Source: DASWJZ01 sp963720705 (GTDB lineage Bacteria > Pseudomonadota > Alphaproteobacteria > Rhizobiales > Afifellaceae). From it: a DNA stretch of 64,000 nucleotides. Shown here one piece after another: positions 18,625 through 26,325 of the stretch (its first letter is position 1; every line of letters begins with the position of its first letter). The stretch spans positions 283,144 through 347,143 of the forward strand of contig CAVRGJ010000003.1 in NCBI GenBank assembly GCA_963720705.1. Direction: 5' to 3'. The position numbers and the translations under genes were made by a program. The notes under the pieces are model-generated. The model saw only the letters and a list, made by a program, of their open reading frames with translations, made no database searches and was not told the origin of the DNA.

Positions 18625-19596
18625 TTATTCCGGCCCATTTTTCTTGTGTCGGCCAGGCTTGCTCCAGTGTGGCGGCGCAAGTTCAGCTCTCAGAGAGCGA
18701 ATTTGACTTCGCGAAACACCCGGAAACATTTGCCCCGCCGCGTACCAGTCGTTGTCGCGGGTCGGCGGCACACGGTCGGCGGGCCATTGCTCGATGCGCC
18801 GGGCATACCATCTCGACAGAGCGGCCTGTGCGGGGCGTCTTTTGCCAATTGGGCTTGGGGACCCTCCTTCGCCGACACCCTTGGCCGACACCGCCGGCAT
18901 GCTCGCCAGGAAGTGTTGTCTGAGGGTAGAGGTATAGTCACGGGGGACTAGAACTCCCAGATAATCCGGTCTGGTGTCTGTGCGCTCGAAAATGTAGCGC
19001 TCAAGATCTTCGATGGTGTCCGGCGGATTCGGAGAGAGCTGGCCGAAACCGTCTGGTCCCTTCCCGTTGAAATGCGTAATCGGACGCAGAAAGTATGTGT
19101 ACGGGATTTCACTGTGTTCCCCGTCGACTTTTCCAGTGAAAATGTCTCGCTTAATTCCGAGCGCTGTGATCTGCTGACCAGCACACGCTTGCGCAATTAC
19201 CTCATACGCCAATGCAGACGCCCGCTCCTGCTCGTGATGCTTTTCGCACCACGCGACCACTTGTTGATATGCCGCTTCGGGGTCGCGATCGTTTTCCGCT
19301 AGCCAATCCGTTATTTTTTTGAAGTGACCTCTAGAGGAATTAAGATCGACGTTGGGCCGCTCGGGATCCGGAGGCCAAGGGAGCCCTTTGCGAAGTTGGT
19401 CAAGGGGTACGAGGAGGTAGCCGGGGCCCTCGGCGTCTAGCCATTCGCGACGGTTTTTCTCCGCCTCTTTCCGCTCTATTTCGGCGATATACTCGTCGGT
19501 CCGGCAGTCTCCAAATGCGATCCAGGTCATCGCCTCAGTAAGCGACACATACGCGACGTCCGGCAGTTCTTGCGGTTTGCCCTCGAACGTCCACAT
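18625..19596 (-). CDS. Hypothetical protein of the integrated element
   Basis: A 323-residue protein that I do not recognise at family level. It begins MWTFEGKPQELPDVAYVSLTE. It is rich in Trp, Glu and Pro, with WLAENDRDPEAAYQQVVAW in the middle and a basic C terminus containing ALSRWYARRIEQWP and FPGVSRSQIRSLRAEL, which could bind DNA. No signal peptide or membrane segment is seen. Its length, steady coding bias and place beside the HTH gene make it a credible gene. Function unknown. Confidence 0.6.
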   Translation of the reverse strand: MWTFEGKPQELPDVAYVSLTEAMTWIAFGDCRTDEYIAEIERKEAEKNRREWLDAEGPGYLLVPLDQLRKGLPWPPDPERPNVDLNSSRGHFKKITDWLAENDRDPEAAYQQVVAWCEKHHEQERASALAYEVIAQACAGQQITALGIKRDIFTGKVDGEHSEIPYTYFLRPITHFNGKGPDGFGQLSPNPPDTIEDLERYIFERTDTRPDYLGVLVPRDYTSTLRQHFLASMPAVSAKGVGEGGSPSPIGKRRPAQAALSRWYARRIEQWPADRVPPTRDNDWYAAGQMFPGVSRSQIRSLRAELAPPHWSKPGRHKKNGPE

Positions 19597-19611
19597 ACCG
19601 ACCGTCCGTGC

Positions 19612-20104
19612 GCGTTAGCGCTATCTCCCCGGGGAAGTTCGCGGATACATCAGATATTTCGGTATCGCTAGCAGGCATCTGCCCACCTTCGACGACGCCG
19701 TGGCGGGCGTCTCCGAAGGCGTTGGCACTCGTCGCCTGGTCGCCGATGCCGACCTTGGCGAGCGTGGCGGCCTGGATGCGCTCTGTGCGGTAGTCGTCCA
19801 TCGCCTTCGTCATCCCAGCCGCATCGAGGGGATCCTGTTGGTTGGCCTTGGCGCCCGCCAAGGAGTTCCGTAGCTGATGACGTCCTTTTCGATGTCGCTG
19901 AGCTCGCTCCCGGTGAGACCCGCGCCCGCATATTCGCGCTTGATCTTCTTGGTCTCGGCGAGGCTCTTCTCGATGCCGGCGGCCTTGTAGATTTCGTCGA
20001 GCTGCGCCGCGCGCGCCGCGCGCGGGTCCTGAGTATCCTCGCGGCCTTGAGTGCGCAGCCGGTCGGCTGCGGCTGTCGCGCGATCCCGGAGGACGGTCGC
20101 GATT
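19612..20104 (-). pseudogene. Frameshifted phage-like gene remnant
   Basis: Two minus-strand frames join into one coherent protein. The upstream part reads RDRATAAADRLRTQGRED, then QLDEIYKAAGIEKSLAETK. The downstream part reads LAGAKANQQDPLDAAG, then DQATSANAFGDARHGVVEGG. They would be continuous if one A were added in ggaactcc near 19866. The sequence has the Ala/Gln/Lys-rich helical character of phage internal virion or coiled-coil proteins. Neither end shows a clear start or stop in register. I call it a degraded phage gene; the exact family is not recognised. Confidence 0.5.
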
Positions 20105-20272
20105 CTGGCTCCGCTGCTACCGTCGGTGATTTGAATTCAGACGATCCAGGACGATCTACAGTAGTTTTGGACGAACAGGACCCCCCAGTTCTTTCCGGCG
20201 CGACCCGCAGGCGAGGCCATAGCGTGCTAAGGAAGTCGCGCGCCGCGGCGCCAGACGGTTCAATGTGCTCCA

Positions 20273-21499
20273 ATGCTCCTCTCGATCGAACATCCGGAAC
20301 TGCTGCCCCACCTCAAGACGCTAGGCTATGGGCTGCAGCCGGTCTTTCACCGCGGCGAAGAGCGTTATTCCCTTGTGGTCAAGGTCACGAAAGAAATGAT
20401 CCTCACTGCCCGGCTGAATGGCGAGTTCAAGGTCTATCTGCTCGGCGATGGAGCAGGACCGCCCTCTCACCTCGGCCTGATCACCGCCTTCTTCGACGAT
20501 CCGGACGAACCTCTGACGGTCAAGTCACCGCAGTTCGTCGGAGACGACTTTCTGAGAGATATCACCGAACTCCTGAGCCAGCCGGAGTTCGACGTCTATT
20601 TTTTCGACGAACACGACCGGGAGCTGATGGCCGTGCGCGCTTACAACACCGATGCGGGCCGCTTTCGGGCTGAGATCAAGTCCGCCAACTTCGCTCGCTA
20701 TGTTCGGGCGGACTTTCCGGCAGTGCTTCGGCGTCTGGAGCACCGTTTTTCGGTTAGGGACGCCGAAGACGACGCGAGGGCCTTCACGATCACCCTCGGG
20801 GAGCGGCTCTATCCGGACGATTTCGTGTTCATCGACGGTCGAGACGAGGCTTATCAGTTCCAAGGGGCCGACCAGAGCGTCGCCGCGACGGGCCTGGAAC
20901 GCGAGGAGCCAGGTCCATTCCAAGAGCGCGACATTGCGGTGATGCTGGGCCGGATATTCGACGGCCAGTGCATCTACTTGAACCCGATCCGAGATGACAC
21001 GGGCAAGGAACTGACCGACGTCCTGATTGTCACGGACGAGATCATGCTGTTCATCCAGGCCAAGGACAGCCCGAACACAAAAGCCGCGCTACGCCGGTCC
21101 GTCGAGCGCAAGCGCACCGCGACCCGGGCACATATTGACAAGGCGGTAAAGCAGTTACGCGGTGCCCTTAGCTACGCCGAGAAGGCAGGAGCCGTGATCA
21201 TCCGCACTGCCGACGGCCCAGTGACTCTTCTGGTAGATGACCGCCAGCCGTTGGGCCTGGTGGCGGTACGGGAGATGTTTGACGATGACTACGCTGTCTG
21301 CAGCGCGCCCGTTCTTCAGCTTTTGGAGACACTTCGGGTTCCCGCGGTCCTGGTCGACTATTCGGGCCTGCACATCATGGCCCTGAACCTTCGGACTCCC
21401 ACACGGTTCATCAACGCCCTGTGCAACATGTGCGAGATGGCGATCAAGATCGGAGAATTTCCGAAGCCCGCTTGGTATGGCCCCCCGCCTGTAAGGTGA
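20273..21499 (+). CDS. Putative PD-(D/E)XK-like protein of unknown function
   Basis: A 408-residue soluble protein without a family I can name. Two halves are visible. An N-terminal half has ITAFFDDPDEPL and FDVYFFDEHDRELMAVRAYN. The C-terminal half has GKELTDVLIVTDEIMLFIQA followed by KDSPN and the helix VERKRTATRAHIDKAVKQLR. The D-(x)n-hydrophobic-QAK pattern followed by a basic helix resembles the PD-(D/E)XK nuclease core of NERD- and Mrr-like proteins, with Gln in place of Glu. Single gene, no obvious partner. A defence or DNA-processing role is a hypothesis. Confidence 0.55.
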   Translation: MLLSIEHPELLPHLKTLGYGLQPVFHRGEERYSLVVKVTKEMILTARLNGEFKVYLLGDGAGPPSHLGLITAFFDDPDEPLTVKSPQFVGDDFLRDITELLSQPEFDVYFFDEHDRELMAVRAYNTDAGRFRAEIKSANFARYVRADFPAVLRRLEHRFSVRDAEDDARAFTITLGERLYPDDFVFIDGRDEAYQFQGADQSVAATGLEREEPGPFQERDIAVMLGRIFDGQCIYLNPIRDDTGKELTDVLIVTDEIMLFIQAKDSPNTKAALRRSVERKRTATRAHIDKAVKQLRGALSYAEKAGAVIIRTADGPVTLLVDDRQPLGLVAVREMFDDDYAVCSAPVLQLLETLRVPAVLVDYSGLHIMALNLRTPTRFINALCNMCEMAIKIGEFPKPAWYGPPPVR

Positions 21500-21683
21500 G
21501 GCCATCGCCGTAGGAGAGTCGGCCGCCCTCGCCGAGCGCGCGCAGGAGGGCTTCGCCACCATCCTCGCCGCCTGCCCGGCGGAGGACCGCCCGCGGCTCA
21601 AAGCTTCCTTCGAGAGCTTCCGCGCCGCCAAGCGCGACCTGATCGCGGCCATCCGCCAGATGAAAGAGAGGGGCGAGATATGA
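21500..21683 (+). pseudogene. C-terminal fragment of a small repeated gene (copy 1)
   Basis: Directly after the stop of the preceding gene an open frame without a start reads ESAALAERAQEGFATILAAC and ends FRAAKRDLIAAIRQMKERGEI before TGA at 21681. The end matches the C terminus of the intact 92-residue gene at 23018-23296. This is therefore a 5'-truncated paralog. The family is not recognised. Confidence 0.6.
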
Positions 21684-21860
21684 CACGAACTCGGCACGAC
21701 TCCGCACACTTGGCGCATTACTCGGCACGGTGTGCGCTACGCCCCCCCGGGCTCGGAGAGGCCCCCCCCCCCCGGGGCGGCCAAAAGGCTGGATTCCTGG
21801 GAACTTCGGGCCCCTAGTGCATGCCGTCGGCCCCCCCTCGTGCACTGCGACGCACCCCCC
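21684..21860 (+). repeat. GC-rich non-coding repeat, copy 1
   Basis: The sequence following the MKERGEI stop (cggcacgactccgcacactt, then gtgtgcgctacgcccc and a ggattcctggg block) recurs at 22503-22690 and, in part and inverted, below 23018. Copies differ by many small indels in runs of G and C. It does not appear to code. Confidence 0.6.
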
Positions 21861-21990
21861 AAATGCGCTTTCACTCGAAACGCCGCCATGAGGTCGCAAG
21901 CCAATCGCCGTCGGAAGCCTCGCCGTGCAGTTCGGTCTGGTGAAGGAGCCGCCGAGAAAGCGAAGGTGGCGGCTCTCCAAGGGAAACTTT

Positions 21991-22430
21991 TTACGGCGTC
22001 AATCCGAGGAGCTTCAGTTCTCCGACGGCGGCCCTTTGCTCCGTGAAGCTTCGCGGGCGGTCGCTGGCGGCGAGGCGGAACAACCGGATCGCCTCGTCTC
22101 TGGGTCCCTGTCGAAGAGCCAATTCGCCGGCGTAAGAGTTGGCCTCGCAGATTTGGCCCGCCTTCGTCATCGGGACCGGATCATCAGCGGCGGCGAGAAC
22201 GGAGGCTGCTGTCGTTTGGCCCATGAACAGCCTAACTACGGGTGCAGGCCACTCCGTCATGTCTAGTTTTGCGACGGCATCGGACAGTCGGCTTTGGACC
22301 TTGCTGCGCTGCCCGATGACGTCGAGCCACAACTCGGCGTAGGCATCCTTGGGATCGAGCTCACTTGCCTGACTGATATCGGCCAGCGCCTTGTCGAGCG
22401 AACCGCCATACAGGCTTGCAACGCCAAAAC
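21991..22430 (-). pseudogene. TPR lipoprotein-like gene, 5'-truncated
   Basis: The C-terminal 145 or so residues of a tetratricopeptide protein: LDKALADISQASELDPKDAY, later WPAPVVRLFMGQTTAASVLA and a GELALRQGPRDEAIRLFRLA repeat, ending GELKLLGLTP. The resemblance is to NlpI-like TPR proteins common in rhizobia. The N-terminal half is absent. Upstream of about 22430 the frame runs into the copy-2 MKERGEI repeat, so the gene was cut by insertion or recombination of that repeat. There is no start codon in a sensible place. Confidence 0.65.
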
Positions 22431-22433
22431 GAC

Positions 22434-22502
22434 AGCTTCCGCGGTGCCAAGCGGGACCTGATTGCCCGCATTCGCGAGATGAAAGAGCGGGGCGAGATAT
22501 GA
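22434..22502 (+). pseudogene. C-terminal fragment of a small repeated gene (copy 2)
   Basis: Twenty-two codons reading SFRGAKRDLIARIREMKERG and then EI before TGA at 22500, a second truncated paralog of the gene at 23018-23296. It abuts the truncated TPR gene, so the junction near 22433 marks the recombination point. Confidence 0.6.
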
Positions 22503-22690
22503 CCCAACCCGGCACGACTCCGCACACTTGTGCGCTTACTCGGCACACGGTGTGCGCTACGCCCCCTGCCCGGAGAGGGGCCTCCCGGGGGGGGCAGAAT
22601 GCCGGATTCCTGGGCACTACGGGCCGCTGGCGTATGCCGTCGGGCCCCCTCCTGCATCGCAAATGCACCCCCAGTTCTCAGGGTCGGGGA
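22503..22690 (+). repeat. GC-rich non-coding repeat, copy 2
   Basis: Repeats the block that follows copy 1: cggcacgactccgcacactt, gtgtgcgctacgccccc, a ggattcctgggcac block and gcgtatgccgtcgggccccc. A further element, atgcacccccag, has a counterpart on the opposite strand in the copy-3 side, so copies 2 and 3 face one another. Confidence 0.6.
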
Positions 22691-22759
22691 TGTCGGCGAG
22701 GTGCCCCTCCCACAGGAGGTCATCGCCCAGGGTGAGGCGGACCCTGCCCCATGGCCGGT

Positions 22760-23017
22760 CGGGGATCGAGCTCCAGGGTGACGCAGCCGACCGGGGGATC
22801 GGGAGAAAATCCATATTGGGGGTGCAATCGGGCTTGTGAGGCACGGGTGTGCGGGGTTGATGCATACGCCCCATAGTCGGCGACTCGCCTAGAGAACTCG
22901 CGGGTTTCGGGCCCCCTGCTCCCCCCGCTGCACAGATTTGCGCGAGCCTATGGATGACATAGCGCACACCGACAGTCGAGTAAGCGCCAAAAGTGTGCGC
23001 AGTTGTGCGCAGTGCGA
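22760..23017 (-). repeat. GC-rich non-coding repeat, copy 3 (inverted)
   Basis: On the minus strand, after the stop of the 92-residue gene, come gcgcacacttttggcgctta and cggtgtgcgctatg, then ggcgtatgcatcaacc and ttgcacccccaatatgg. These match in order the blocks after copies 1 and 2, at lower identity. It confirms that gene tail and downstream segment move or are duplicated as one unit. Confidence 0.5.
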
Positions 23018-23296
23018 TCATATCTCGCCCCGCTCCTTCATCTCGCGGACGATGCCGATCAGGTTGCGCTTGGCCTTGCCGAAATCGGCGAGGCTGCGTT
23101 GCATCACAGGGTAACCGAGGCCGTCCTTCGGATAGGCGGCTACGAGCGCCCTGAAGCCCTCATAGGCCCGGTCGGCGACGGCCACGACGTGGTCGAGGCG
23201 CTCACGTGGCGCGGCGGCTGAAAAGCGGCGGGCGATGCCCGGGGGGCCGGCGGCGCGCGGCTTCTTGGGAGCCTTTTTGTCGCCCTTGTCGGTCAC
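23018..23296 (-). CDS. Small hypothetical protein, intact member of the repeated MKERGEI family
   Basis: A 92-residue protein: a basic Lys/Pro/Ala-rich start (MTDKGDKKAPKKPRAAGPP), then two amphipathic helices (RERLDHVVAVADRAYEGFRA and SLADFGKAKRNLIGIVREM) and the end KERGEI. Two truncated paralogs lie within 1.6 kb in the opposite orientation. No family is recognised. The helical pattern would suit a small DNA- or protein-binding accessory factor. Confidence 0.55.
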   Translation of the reverse strand: MTDKGDKKAPKKPRAAGPPGIARRFSAAAPRERLDHVVAVADRAYEGFRALVAAYPKDGLGYPVMQRSLADFGKAKRNLIGIVREMKERGEI

Positions 23297-23374
23297 GGGC
23301 CGACCCCGGCCCTGACGGCCTCACGACGGCGACGCAGGCCGAAGATAAGATCCGCATCGTGCTGGATGGCCGGA

Positions 23375-24577
23375 TCAGGTCTCAAAGACCTCCGGCGATT
23401 GAAGGATCATGCGGTAGCAGGACATGCCGCCTGAGAGAAACTCGTAGGCGGCGCCCCAGAGGTAAAGTCGGAAACGACGATAATTGAACCCGCCGAAGCG
23501 GCCGATGATCGCCTCGCGATTGTTGTCGAAGTTGACGGCCCATTGCTTGGCCGTCAGGAAATAACTGACGCGGTCGTTGAGCAGCTCGAGGACTTCAAGC
23601 GGCGTGTCGGAAAGCTGCTCGAGAAAGTCATGCAGAACCAGGTAGCTGTGATTGCCGGGGTAGATGTATTTCACGATATAGGAGGATTGGGCGTATTTCT
23701 CCTTGTCGGCACTGCCGTCGAGAAAGATCTTGCCGCCCGGTTTGATCAACGTCACGAATTTATCGAGGACCTTCTTGTAGTCGGGTAGGTGCTCGATCAC
23801 GCCCATGATGACGATGGCGTCATATTTCCGGTCGGTCTGGTATTCTAGCAGATCGACATTGATCAATTCCCAATCGAAGCCGAGGGCTTTCGCCCTCTCC
23901 GCGAGATAGTCGATCGAGACCTGGGAAATGGTGATGCCCGTGCATCTCACGCCGCGGCGCGAGGCATATTCAAACCAGGCGCCCCAGCCCGGTCCGATCT
24001 CAAGGATATGGTCGCCAGGCTTCAGGCCGCATTTCTCAAAGCAGTAGTCGAACTTCCTGAGCGTCGCCACATCGAGCGGCTCGTCCGCCGTCTCGTACAT
24101 GCCCTGCGTGTAGCAGGGCGTTTTCGGATCGAGGAAGCCTAGGAAGAAGTCTGGATCCATTTCGTAGTGGCCGGTGATCGCCTGCTTGTTGGTGCGAACT
24201 TGGCCAAAAAGCAGCGGCTGCAGGAAGCGCCAGATCGTGGTGAGGGGATGAAAATCCTTCATCGCTCCCCGCAAGGCATAAGGGGCCAGCATGTCTCCCT
24301 CGATATCGACATCGCCGGCGACATAGGCATCGGCGATACGCCCCTCGTCCATGCTGCTCACCGCGCGCAACGCCTTGGCGTTCTTCAGCGTAACCTCGAA
24401 GCGCGGCGCATCCTTTCCGAAAAGCTGGACGGAACCGTCGGGGAGAATGATCTTGAACGATACAGGAGAACTATCGAATTGCCGCGCGTATTTGCCGAGA
24501 AGCGAACGTGTCACCTTCGGGACCGACGTCTGGTCGGAGAATGCCTCGCGGTGCAGAGTTGTGGAGTTCGTGTTCAT
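23375..24577 (-). CDS. Cyclopropane-fatty-acyl-phospholipid synthase-like methyltransferase
   Basis: Predicted SAM-dependent enzyme that methylenates unsaturated acyl chains of membrane phospholipids. The 400 residues include an N-terminal lipid-binding-like part (GRIADAYVAGDVDIEGD, residues about 80-96), YDLSN-like context replaced by GHYEMDPDFFLGFLD, CYTQGMYE, then SAM motif I in ILEIGPGWGAWFEYA and GITISQVSIDYLAERA. The start MNTNSTTLHREAF at 24577 has a ggaggt site. Sequence after the SAM domain (PGNHSYLVLHDFLEQL) departs from E. coli Cfa, so the product could be another lipid methyl modification. Confidence 0.8.
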   Translation of the reverse strand: MNTNSTTLHREAFSDQTSVPKVTRSLLGKYARQFDSSPVSFKIILPDGSVQLFGKDAPRFEVTLKNAKALRAVSSMDEGRIADAYVAGDVDIEGDMLAPYALRGAMKDFHPLTTIWRFLQPLLFGQVRTNKQAITGHYEMDPDFFLGFLDPKTPCYTQGMYETADEPLDVATLRKFDYCFEKCGLKPGDHILEIGPGWGAWFEYASRRGVRCTGITISQVSIDYLAERAKALGFDWELINVDLLEYQTDRKYDAIVIMGVIEHLPDYKKVLDKFVTLIKPGGKIFLDGSADKEKYAQSSYIVKYIYPGNHSYLVLHDFLEQLSDTPLEVLELLNDRVSYFLTAKQWAVNFDNNREAIIGRFGGFNYRRFRLYLWGAAYEFLSGGMSCYRMILQSPEVFET

Positions 24578-24945
24578 AGACCTCCTTTCCATGCCCGATG
24601 TCCGCCGGAAGGTGGGTCCTTTGAGACTTCAACAGGCATCCGCCTGATGATATTGCTTCCACAGGCGAGTATTGGCAACCTTGGGCGGTCGCCACCGGCG
24701 CTGCCTTGCGAGCTTACAAAAAAAACCCCGACCATCGACCGGGCGCTGCCATCCTTCGTCATTGATCGAAAAGGCTTCAGCCCTTCGCCGCCGTGTTTCC
24801 ATGACTGACGTCCCAAGCCAGATCGACACGCCGTTCACCGGCGCGAAGGAACCGCTCGCGAGCAGGAAACGGCAGCAGACTTTGAGCGCGAAGCTGCGTG
24901 CGCTAGCATGATCCCTTGGCGTCCATGCCCGCAGGAGAGGAATTG
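24578..24945. other. Intergenic region with candidate small-RNA locus
   Basis: About 370 bases with no credible protein gene. On the minus strand a well-formed hairpin and an 8-T run (see the terminator at 24718-24743) stand with no protein gene upstream, which would fit a short non-coding RNA starting somewhere between 24750 and 24940. Confidence 0.35.
24718..24743 (-). terminator. Intrinsic terminator without an obvious upstream gene
   Basis: On the minus strand CCCGGTC-GAT-GGTCGGG forms a 7-bp stem with two G-T pairs and is followed at once by eight T residues. It points toward the cyclopropane-synthase gene but has no minus-strand protein gene before it, so it may end a small RNA or shield that gene from read-through. 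Confidence 0.6.
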
Positions 24946-25473
24946 ATGGCGATCACCAAGAAAGAAGAGGCGCGGGCGCTGAGTTCAGACGAGCGGGAAT
25001 TAGTGGAGAAGTCTCACCACCCGGTCTTGCAGGAGCTACCTGACGAGGAGCTTTCCAAGCTTGTGAAGTTGATGCGCAATCGGCGTGAGAAGGCCAAGAA
25101 ACAAGCCGACCAGCGCCGTCGAGAAATACGCGGCAAGTCTGACCCCAAAGGCGCGGCACCATCGCAGGCCGATGATGGGTCGAAACTCAAGGTGGCCGTT
25201 CTCGCAATGGCCATGCGCCGCCTTAATAATGAGACCGAACGCCGCCGCCGAATGGCCTCGAAAGCCTCTCTCGTTGAAAGCGCGAGGAGCGCCTTGGTGA
25301 TGAAGCGATCCAATGAGAATAAGACCCCCGCCTTCAATAGCCGTCACGCTCACCAGGGAATGCAGAGCCTAGCGGGCAAGCGCGCGGAGAACCTAATCCG
25401 TCCTATGGAACGTGGACGGCTGCGCAAGGCCGCAAGCGTCGCGCAAGCGAAGCGGGACGGGCGTGGAGAATGA
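24946..25473 (+). CDS. Conserved hypothetical basic protein of rhizobial type
   Basis: A 175-residue, strongly basic, coiled-coil-like protein: SSDERELVEKSHHPVLQELP near the start, LSKLVKLMRNRREKAKKQAD (residues 43-62) and ENLIRPMERGRLRKAASVAQ near the end. The sequence resembles a family often annotated as hypothetical in Hyphomicrobiales. A gcaggagagg site sits at good spacing before ATG 24946. No membrane segment or enzyme motif is seen. The charge suggests nucleic-acid contact, which is inference. Confidence 0.7.
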   Translation: MAITKKEEARALSSDERELVEKSHHPVLQELPDEELSKLVKLMRNRREKAKKQADQRRREIRGKSDPKGAAPSQADDGSKLKVAVLAMAMRRLNNETERRRRMASKASLVESARSALVMKRSNENKTPAFNSRHAHQGMQSLAGKRAENLIRPMERGRLRKAASVAQAKRDGRGE

Positions 25474-25479
25474 GAGCGG

Positions 25480-25747
25480 TAGAGCAACACGCCGGTGCCT
25501 TAGTCGGCCCGCATTTCGCAGAACATCTCCCCCGACCGCGCCAGTGAGCAGCCGATTGCTTGAGTTCAAGTTTGGTCTCAGTCTCATGCTCAAAGTCCCA
25601 CCCCCGCGTCCAGTCACCTGTGTAGCGCCATCCGAGCGGTGACAGGTGAGGCTCAATCATCGCCTCGACAAAGGCGCTTCGGTACTGGTTCTGAATGAGC
25701 GGCCTGTCGAACAGGCGTTGCACTAGGCGTAATGCAACTTCATTCAT
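25480..25747 (-). pseudogene. Truncated, frameshifted nuclease-like remnant
   Basis: About 68 residues from MNEVALRLVQRLFDRPLIQN through SAFVEAMIEPHLSPLGWRYT to GWDFEHETETKLELKQSAA look like the start of a PD-(D/E)XK-type restriction-like protein (acidic residue, strand, ExK). After about 25540 the frame loses similarity to any sensible protein and the expected continuation is not present in full in any frame. I treat it as a remnant. Neighbouring recombination at the PilZ repeat may have removed the rest. Confidence 0.45.
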
Positions 25748-25842
25748 TCCGCTCGCCCGATTGGATGTTCTCGTAGTTGTCGCGGAACCTGTCACGGGGA
25801 CGACAGGGGGCGGAAGCAACCGAGCGAATAGAAGTGCTCCGC

Positions 25843-26097
25843 CTAGCAGAGAGGCGTCTCGAAACTGACGCCTGCCGAGTAGCCATGCTGCCAGACGAGT
25901 TCCACAGCGGCTTCGGTTCTGGCTGACACGCTGCGAAGCCGGAATTCCGGGGGAAGTTGAGTTGGCCCGCCGAATTCAAGGAGAGCCCCGCCTTCACCTA
26001 GATTGCGGATCACGCAGTTCATCAGCGTCGACGAGCTCAGAATGGCCTTTCCATCTTTGATCGTCAATCGCCTGGCAGATGTACGACGTTCTTCCAT
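25843..26097 (-). CDS. PilZ-domain protein (copy 1)
   Basis: An 84-residue stand-alone PilZ domain, a class that usually senses cyclic di-GMP. The N-terminal RRTSARR gives the RxxxR part. The second motif is NLGEGG where canonical proteins have (D/N)xSxxG, so the Ser is replaced by Gly and binding may be weak or lost. The end (VELVWQHGYSAGVSFE) is typical. The translated protein is identical to the copy at 51222-51476. It stands alone between a nuclease remnant and a divergent gene. Confidence 0.88.
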   Translation of the reverse strand: MEERRTSARRLTIKDGKAILSSSTLMNCVIRNLGEGGALLEFGGPTQLPPEFRLRSVSARTEAAVELVWQHGYSAGVSFETPLC

Positions 26098-26261
26098 GTT
26101 ATGTATATTTGATTTGTGCTTAGTGTTTGCTAAGAATTACGTTCAACAGCATTAACAGTTACTCAGGAACTCGCCCTGCGCTGTCGAGCAACCCTCGTTC
26201 CCGGCAGGTCCCACCCCTGCGAGGCGGCGGCGCTGCGCTCGGTCGACCTCGTGTTTCGTCC

Positions 26262-26308
26262 ATTGCTGACGCCCCCGGGGATGGCCGCTTCTGGCGCATT
26301 TCAGAAGT
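26262..26308 (+). repeat. Dispersed hairpin repeat, partial copy
   Basis: ttgctgacgccccc, then ggatggccgcttctggcgca: the first half of an about 90-base repeat found in fuller form at 51641, 57437 and, inverted, at 60996. The hairpin part is missing here. Confidence 0.6.
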
Positions 26309-26325
26309 CGACCTAAGCGTCGACC

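Larger units (their letters stand above)
16975..23300. mobile_element. Integrated genetic element, left end at tRNA-Ser; right end not identified
   Basis: The region begins at the tRNA/integrase junction. It holds an integrase, two small HTH proteins, an orphan protein, a broken phage-like gene, a putative nuclease and fragmentary repeats. The expected second copy of the anticodon-loop core joined to the tRNA 3' half was not found in the window, so the right limit given is only where accessory-looking sequence first gives way to a conserved gene. The element may extend much further. Confidence 0.5.
25816..26308. repeat. Long direct repeat, copy 1 (PilZ segment)
   Basis: This roughly 490-base segment recurs in the same orientation at 51195-51687 with only scattered substitutions. 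It contains a complete PilZ gene, its upstream region and part of a short hairpin repeat. The offset of 25,379 bases is constant across the aligned part. Confidence 0.9.

Noticed and set aside
20222..20240. gctaagg near the orphan nuclease gene considered as the right attachment site
   Set aside because: Only seven bases match the tRNA core and no tRNA 3' half follows.
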